Assembly: GCA_025765615.1 (NCBI GenBank)
Contig: JAIVFJ010000050.1
Span: 1 to 64,000, forward strand
DNA length: 64,000 bases
Origin: Zopfochytrium polystomum
Lineage: Eukaryota; Chytridiomycota; Chytridiomycetes; Chytridiales; Chytridiaceae
Direction: 5' to 3'
The notes below the pieces were generated by a model that searched no databases, was not told where the DNA came from, and worked only from the letters and a program-made list of their open reading frames with translations. This document shows, piece after piece, positions 59,240-64,000 of this stretch (position 1 is its first letter; every line of letters begins with the position of its first letter). Both the position numbers and the translations under genes were made by a program.

Positions 59240-59752
59240 GGCGTTTTCTTCACGTCCGCTCGAGTTAACTTTTCATTCTGCTGATTCAAGTACATCTTTG
59301 TAACCGCCAAATTCCATCCGGCCGATGAATTACCCAAAGGCAGGAGCCATCTACACCTGTGACAGGTGGGTTAAGAACTTGTGAGATCTCGAGCCTTCCT
59401 TGCACACCGGCATACGAGGTCCTTGCCCTTGGTAGAGATAACGATTGAGAGCAGGATGAGAGAACACGCGTCGTCGGCACAGATGAACAGTTCGTTGAGG
59501 CTCAAGGGAATGAGGCTTGAATGCATTTGGTCATGGGCCAACGACTCCTCTCAGTTGACGAGGCGGTTTTTGCAGACGCTGGCACTGTCTTCGACAAAGA
59601 AGAGGTTGCAGTCACCACAGTGGGGAATCTGCCAGCACTTTGGGCTTCGTCGGCAAGCGCGCATTCCGCAGCCTCGGCTGCGACGCAACTCATAAACTTT
59701 GTTGCTTTGTTGACACAATCTGGAATTCATTTTCTTCGGTTAGTGGTGATTA
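59240..59752. other. Possible decayed Cys-rich exons
   Basis: On the minus strand FPHCGDCNLFFVEDSASVCK and LFICADDACSLILLSIVIST with DLVCRCARKARD lie in open stretches, and AAEAAECALADEA in another frame. They could be exons of a small Cys-rich gene; I cannot join them with credible splice sites. Confidence 0.3.
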
Positions 59753-59810
59753 CAGTGAATTTCATATTCCTTGAGATTTTTGGGCTGAAAAAAATGTTTC
59801 GGAGGGACCA
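59753..59810 (+). repeat. Solo terminal end of a Tc1/mariner-like MITE
   Basis: TA then CAGTGAATTTCATATTCCTTGAGATTTTTGGGC, the same end as the element at 60301-60481; the matching right end was not found before 60300. Confidence 0.5.
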
Positions 59811-60300
59811 AAAAAAAGTTTCGATTGGGGCAGAGGGTGTATTCTTGGGTGCCGTTCTGGGAGGATGAGAGGATGGGCCGTTTGAAAAGAAAGGGGTTCG
59901 GAAAAGGGAAAAATAGGGGGGGGGGAAGAGAAGTTTCGAGGACATTGGCCTGACGAACGACATCGCTCGCAAACAACCAGCAAGGCATACCACATTGAGT
60001 TCGCGTCAAAGAACCGGCGACAGAACCATCATCATGACACCCGCCGCCAGGTCCTGGTACAGCTTCATCGTCGACACCTGGTACGGCGTGTCGATGTACG
60101 CCTTGTACCTTCCATCGCTCGAATGGCCGGCGCCCTTTGAGGGATTTCGAGCACGAAAGTGCAAAGAGCCTCCTCTCTCTGCGACGCGAGACTGCTGCAC
60201 TTGATGTTAGCACGAGACGTAGCCCTCCTGGCAGCAGCAGCCTCAGTGACGCCGTCTACGTCACATGTCCTTTACGTGGATGACCTCAAATTTTGCTTTA

Positions 60301-60481
60301 CTGTGAATTTAAAATACCTTGAGATTTTGGGGCCGAAAAAAAAAGTATTGGGAGGACCAAAAAAAGGGGTGGTCTGTCTCCATTTCGGGGTGGTCTGTCT
60401 CCAACAGTAAAAAGTTTTTTTTGCCCTCCACCAAACTTTTTTTTTGCTGCCTCAAAATCTCAAGGTATATGAAATTGACAG
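60301..60481. mobile_element. Tc1/mariner-like MITE (181 bp) with TA target duplication
   Basis: The ends CTGTGAATTT(A)...CCTTGAGATTTTG and CAAAATCTCAAGG...GAAATTGACAG are inverted repeats of about 35 bp with few mismatches, flanked by TA at 60299-60300 and 60482-60483. There is no coding capacity. The internal part repeats GGGGTGGTCTGTCTCC. Confidence 0.7.
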
Positions 60482-60550
60482 TAATTTCCCTTTTCTCTCA
60501 GAAATGTTTATTGAGCAGCTAAGTTCTGGAACAGCAACATCAGAAAAACT

Positions 60551-62242
60551 TCAGGATGGGAATAATTCCGATATCCAATCCTCCAGGAATTTCCGTTGAG
60601 CATTCAGCTGAGGTTGATTGTAAAATTTTGCAGGAATCAGAAAGGCAGTCTTTGGATGCAAATCATTTGCTTTCAAAAATTTCAAAACATCCAGGTCAGA
60701 GTTTGTAAATGCATTTTCAGAGTATTTCAGCTCGAGTCCGCTTGTTTTCCACCATGGGAGAGATCGAAAAATAGTTCGCAATCGGCAAGCCTCATCTAAT
60801 GCTCTGGCTGTATATTTTAGTGTCAGGCCGCTGTCCTTCCACCATTGCAGAGCATCTATGTGGCCTGCAATTGAAGCGCTGTTCAGAGCTGCCGTGGAAT
60901 ATTTCAATGTAAGCCCACTCCGGCCCAACCACTGAAGGATAGCAAGATTCCCCGTGCTACTTGCAGATTTCAAAGCAACACTCGTGAATTTCAGATCAAG
61001 GCCACTTGCTTGCCACCACTCCAGAACAGCTAAATGACCTCCATGGCATGCGCCATCAAGTGCCCTATGGGTGTACTGTAGATTCAATCCACTATTTTTC
61101 CACCACTCCAAGACATCAATATGTCCACGTTCGCTTGCTCTGTCTATAGCTTCGGCCGAGTGTGATAGTTCCAAACTGTTCTGTGACCACCACTCCAGGA
61201 CTTTGACATGGCTCTTCTTGCTGGCAAGGTCCAGTGCACGAGAGTACTTCAGCTCCAGCCCACTGCTTTTCCACCAGCTCAAAACTTCCAAATGGCCAGC
61301 TCCAGCTGCATTGTCCATTGCATTGATCGAGTATTTCAGCTCCAAACCGCTATCTTTCCACCATTCCAGAACTGCAAGGTGGCCATTTTTGCTGGCTTGA
61401 TCGATGGCGTACTGGGTGAATTTCAGCTCAAATCCACTCTCCAACCACCATTGCAGCACCGAGACATGGCCCTTCTCGCTCGCGTCATCGATGGCTGAGT
61501 TCGTGAACCGAGAAACCAAACCACTTTCTTTCCACCACTGAAGGACAGCAACGTGCCCTCCAGAAGACGCTTCATCAAGGGGGAACATGTCCTCGCCCTT
61601 GATGATTCCACACTTTAACAAGTCCAATCCACTGTCCCGCCACCACTGCAGAACGCCAATATGCCCTTCACTAGAAGCCATACCCAACGCCAAGCGAGAA
61701 TACACCCTGTCAACCTCGACTCCACTTTTCATCCACCACTGCAGCACGTGAACGTGTCCGTGTTCGCTAGCGGCGTCCATGGGAAGTTCCGGATACCGGA
61801 AGTCCTCGTCAGAATTTTCGTCAACATCGTCATCGTCGTAAAGCACCCGAAACGAAAAGTCGACCCCGCTCTCTTTCCACCATTGGAGGACTGGAACGTG
61901 TCCGAAACTGCTCGCAGCGGAGATCGCCTCCAGGAAGTCGGTGGTCGGCGCATCAGACACGCGATGGTCGTTGGACGAGCGGCTGTGCTGCAGCAACAGA
62001 TCGAGCAGGTCGACGTCGCCACGCGCACTGGCCTCTTTGAATGGCTCGCGGAAGAGCGTAAAATAGGATCGCAGTTGAATCTGGCGCAGTTGAAACAGGG
62101 TTGATAGGCGCATCGCGTCCTTCGCGGGCAGATGGCGGCAGACGATCTCGACGGCGTGGGCTGGGAGGCTGTGCTGCATTTTGGGGGAGATCAACGCGTT
62201 GTTTTTTTTTGACATGTCCGCGCACGGCTTGTTCGTTCCCAC
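60551..62242 (-). CDS. F-box-like/ankyrin-repeat protein (about 563 aa)
   Basis: A single uninterrupted frame. The start could be the ATG at 62242 or the later MSKKNNAL / MQHSLPAHAVE; the last precedes a short F-box-like helix pair (SLPAHAVEIVCRHLPAKDAM, RLSTLFQLRQ). About 13 repeats follow, pattern A-S-x-x-G-H-[IVL]-x-V-L-[QE]-W-W-x-x-S-G-L-x-L-K-[YF], the Trp-rich ankyrin variant expanded in chytrid-like fungi and some large DNA viruses. An acidic insert (DDDDVDENSDEDF) lies after the first repeat. It ends QRKFLEDWISELFPS. A role as substrate adaptor of an SCF-type ligase is possible if the F-box is real (inference). It is the intact relative of the fragments at 33401-34222 and 63402-64000. 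Confidence 0.8.
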   Translation of the reverse strand: MGTNKPCADMSKKNNALISPKMQHSLPAHAVEIVCRHLPAKDAMRLSTLFQLRQIQLRSYFTLFREPFKEASARGDVDLLDLLLQHSRSSNDHRVSDAPTTDFLEAISAASSFGHVPVLQWWKESGVDFSFRVLYDDDDVDENSDEDFRYPELPMDAASEHGHVHVLQWWMKSGVEVDRVYSRLALGMASSEGHIGVLQWWRDSGLDLLKCGIIKGEDMFPLDEASSGGHVAVLQWWKESGLVSRFTNSAIDDASEKGHVSVLQWWLESGFELKFTQYAIDQASKNGHLAVLEWWKDSGLELKYSINAMDNAAGAGHLEVLSWWKSSGLELKYSRALDLASKKSHVKVLEWWSQNSLELSHSAEAIDRASERGHIDVLEWWKNSGLNLQYTHRALDGACHGGHLAVLEWWQASGLDLKFTSVALKSASSTGNLAILQWLGRSGLTLKYSTAALNSASIAGHIDALQWWKDSGLTLKYTARALDEACRLRTIFRSLPWWKTSGLELKYSENAFTNSDLDVLKFLKANDLHPKTAFLIPAKFYNQPQLNAQRKFLEDWISELFPS

Positions 62243-63400
62243 ACTTTCCGTTTAGGACGTTGGGCAAGGAATTTGGCTTTTGCACTCGATTGAGGCAAGG
62301 CTACCTCGAGATGATAATGTCCTCGGCGGGGGGCGGGAGGGACAAGCTCAACAAAATTACCGATGGGGATCACTCACTGCCACATACATCGTAATCAGTA
62401 GGCGTTGTCGGAGTCGATTGCGACGGCCCAGTGCAGCCATGCCATGTATAATGTCTCATCGTGGGAACAGTCATGTGTTGGTGGCTCCCTCGCCTGTCAA
62501 AATCCCAGAAGGCAAACGCTGCAGGCGAAAGCTTGCGCTTAATCGGCTGCCGCAACGGCCGACGCTGGACAACAGCAGGGAAATGGTACAGCACGGCGGT
62601 TAGGTTTCCAAATTGCCTCACATGATGTCCTCCACCCAGGAAATGGGATTGCCTTTGAACCTCCGCAGTCTACCAAGTGCGGTGCCAATTGCAGCAAATC
62701 CCCCCTGGACAGAATGTTCTACTGATAGCGTAACTTGAAACGCCAGAACAGAGATATAGTACAATGTGGCCGAAGCGACGGGATCCAGCGAGTTCCAGAG
62801 CCAACTAATGGCTTCCAACTTTGCGCGTCCTTCTTTCTTTCAACCGCGGCACGTGGTGTTAAGGGTCGGTTTCTTTCATGAGCTGAGCATGGAAAAGAGT
62901 GATCGTTCCCACCTCCATGAGCTGTGGCTTAAACCAGTTCCAGCTTAGACGACTTATGCGCAAGAGATCGTCGTAGAAGCTTGAACATGGGCTTTGACAA
63001 ACTGTCCCCCTGGCCTATCCAGGCCAAGGCCGCGTTAAAGGCACTTTCGACGAAGAAACTTCGTCACCAGGTCGGCAGGAACACGGCTCTGAAAAAGAAG
63101 TCAGAAAGTGATTTCACGCCACGGCAAGAAGAGTAACGTGCTATTGCACAAGATTGCGTTCACAGCATGGAGCTGTTGGCAGAGGCACTGAGCACAGCTT
63201 AATCAGCGAGTGCGGATACAGTTGTCGCCACTATGACGTATCTGCGCTAGTAAATCGCGGAAAGTGGGAAAATAGCAACGTCCAGTGAAAAGATGGCTCG
63301 CTTTAAACACTCAGGTACCATCAAACCTTCAGCTCAAGTCATAATTTGTTTATTTAGCAACAAAAAAATGAACCAGAGACAGTTGAAAACAACAGTGCAG
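62165..63400. repeat. Duplicated spacer between ankyrin genes, copy B
   Basis: Matches 32005-33400. It separates the intact ankyrin gene start (minus) from the 3' end of a second ankyrin copy (minus), so tandem ankyrin genes are spaced by this unit. Confidence 0.8.
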
Positions 63401-63401
63401 A

Positions 63402-64000
63402 CTAAAAGAGTTCCGAGATCCAATCCTCCAGAAATTTCCGTTGATCATTCAGCTGAGGTTCATTGTAAAAACTCGCAGGAATCTGGAAGGTGCTCATTGG
63501 TTGCAAAAAAAGCTGCAGCACTTCTAGGTCCGAGTTCGTAAATGCGTCTTGAGAGTACTTCAGCTCCAGTCCGCTTTTTTTCCAACAGGAGAGATTGAAA
63601 AATAGTTCGCGATTGGCAAGCCTTATCCAATGCTCTGGCTGCATATTTTAGCGTCAGACCGCTATCCTTCCACCATTGCAGAACATCAATGTGGCCTCCA
63701 ATCGAAGCATGGTCCACCGCTGCAGAGCTGTACCAATAGCCTAAACCACTGCTGGCCCACCACTGGAGGATTGTTGGTAGATTCAATGCTTTGCTTGCCA
63801 AATCCAAAGCTGCCTTTGAGAATCGCAGCTACAGACCACTTGCTCTCCACCACTCCAGAACAGCCAATTCACCTCGCAAATTTGCGCTATCAAGTCCGTT
63901 GTGACTGTACAGAAGTGTCAATCCACTATTTTCCACCAATCCAATACATCAATATGTTCAAATTCGCTTGCATCGTCCATCGCTCTAGCCCCGTATTTTA
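63402..64000 (-). pseudogene. Second ankyrin-repeat gene, decayed, runs off the right edge
   Basis: Repeats such as AAVDHASIGGHIDVLQWWKD and KKSGLELKYSQDAFTNSDLE are clear. Frames change near 63530-63600 (LLEKKRTGAEV against CWKKSGLELKY), an in-frame TAG replaces a residue in SGL*LRFS near 63830, and WWKIVD in place of WWKNSGL near 63935 marks another indel. It is therefore a pseudogene. The N-terminal part lies outside the window. Confidence 0.75.

Overview
The window reads as nuclear DNA of an early-diverging, probably zoosporic (chytrid-like) fungus. This is an inference. It rests on short GT-AG and GC-AG introns, eukaryotic tRNA genes (two with introns), plant-type LRR membrane proteins, long runs of 'GHxxVLxWWxxSGL' ankyrin-type repeats, an NB-ARC NTPase, a PEX39-like KPWE protein, a Ty1/copia element and a tyrosine-recombinase retrotransposon. 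No species marker is present, so the genus is open.

Layout. 1-6.9 kb is mixed low-complexity DNA. It holds degenerate tRNA-like sequences, one dispersed element, an AT-rich broken beta-propeller-like fragment and a nucleotidyltransferase-like gene. 6.9-22.2 kb is an AT-richer, gene-poor compartment with a minisatellite, dispersed repeats and an archipelago of eleven well-formed tRNA genes for different isoacceptors plus one degenerate tRNA-Pro. 23.3-29.7 kb carries a divergent pair of kinase-like genes with N-terminal membrane segments; one is broken, the other ends in a very long Gly/Ala/Lys tail. 29.9-32 kb and 45.6-47.7 kb are two copies of a segmental duplication. Each holds a ten-exon gene for a small secreted protein, made almost wholly of 15-30 nt microexons, and a decayed neighbour gene. 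32-35.4 kb is a rearranged patch where an ankyrin remnant, split by a transposon with a 4-bp target duplication, abuts a headless NB-ARC gene. 35.6-44.5 kb is a decayed copia element with a tyrosine-recombinase retrotransposon inside it. 49-53 kb holds two tandem LRR-transmembrane genes with identical eight-exon structures. 53.5-55.7 kb holds two tandem SDR-fold genes with eroded active sites. Then come an ACT-domain gene, a secreted proline-rich protein with a 20-nt exon, a small Cys-rich ORF, a PEX39-like gene, an intact ankyrin-repeat gene and a decayed paralogue running off the right edge.

The strongest candidate for something undescribed is the microexon gene pair (30182-31333 and 45889-47040). 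All ten exons splice into one frame (318 nt, 105 residues). Eight successive introns are phase 1, a three-exon module is repeated inside each gene, and the whole locus is duplicated again. It resembles in design, but not visibly in sequence, the microexon genes of schistosomes. Much of the rest of the window shows the same process at larger scales: local tandem duplication (LRR, SDR, kinase, ankyrin, microexon genes) followed by decay of one copy.
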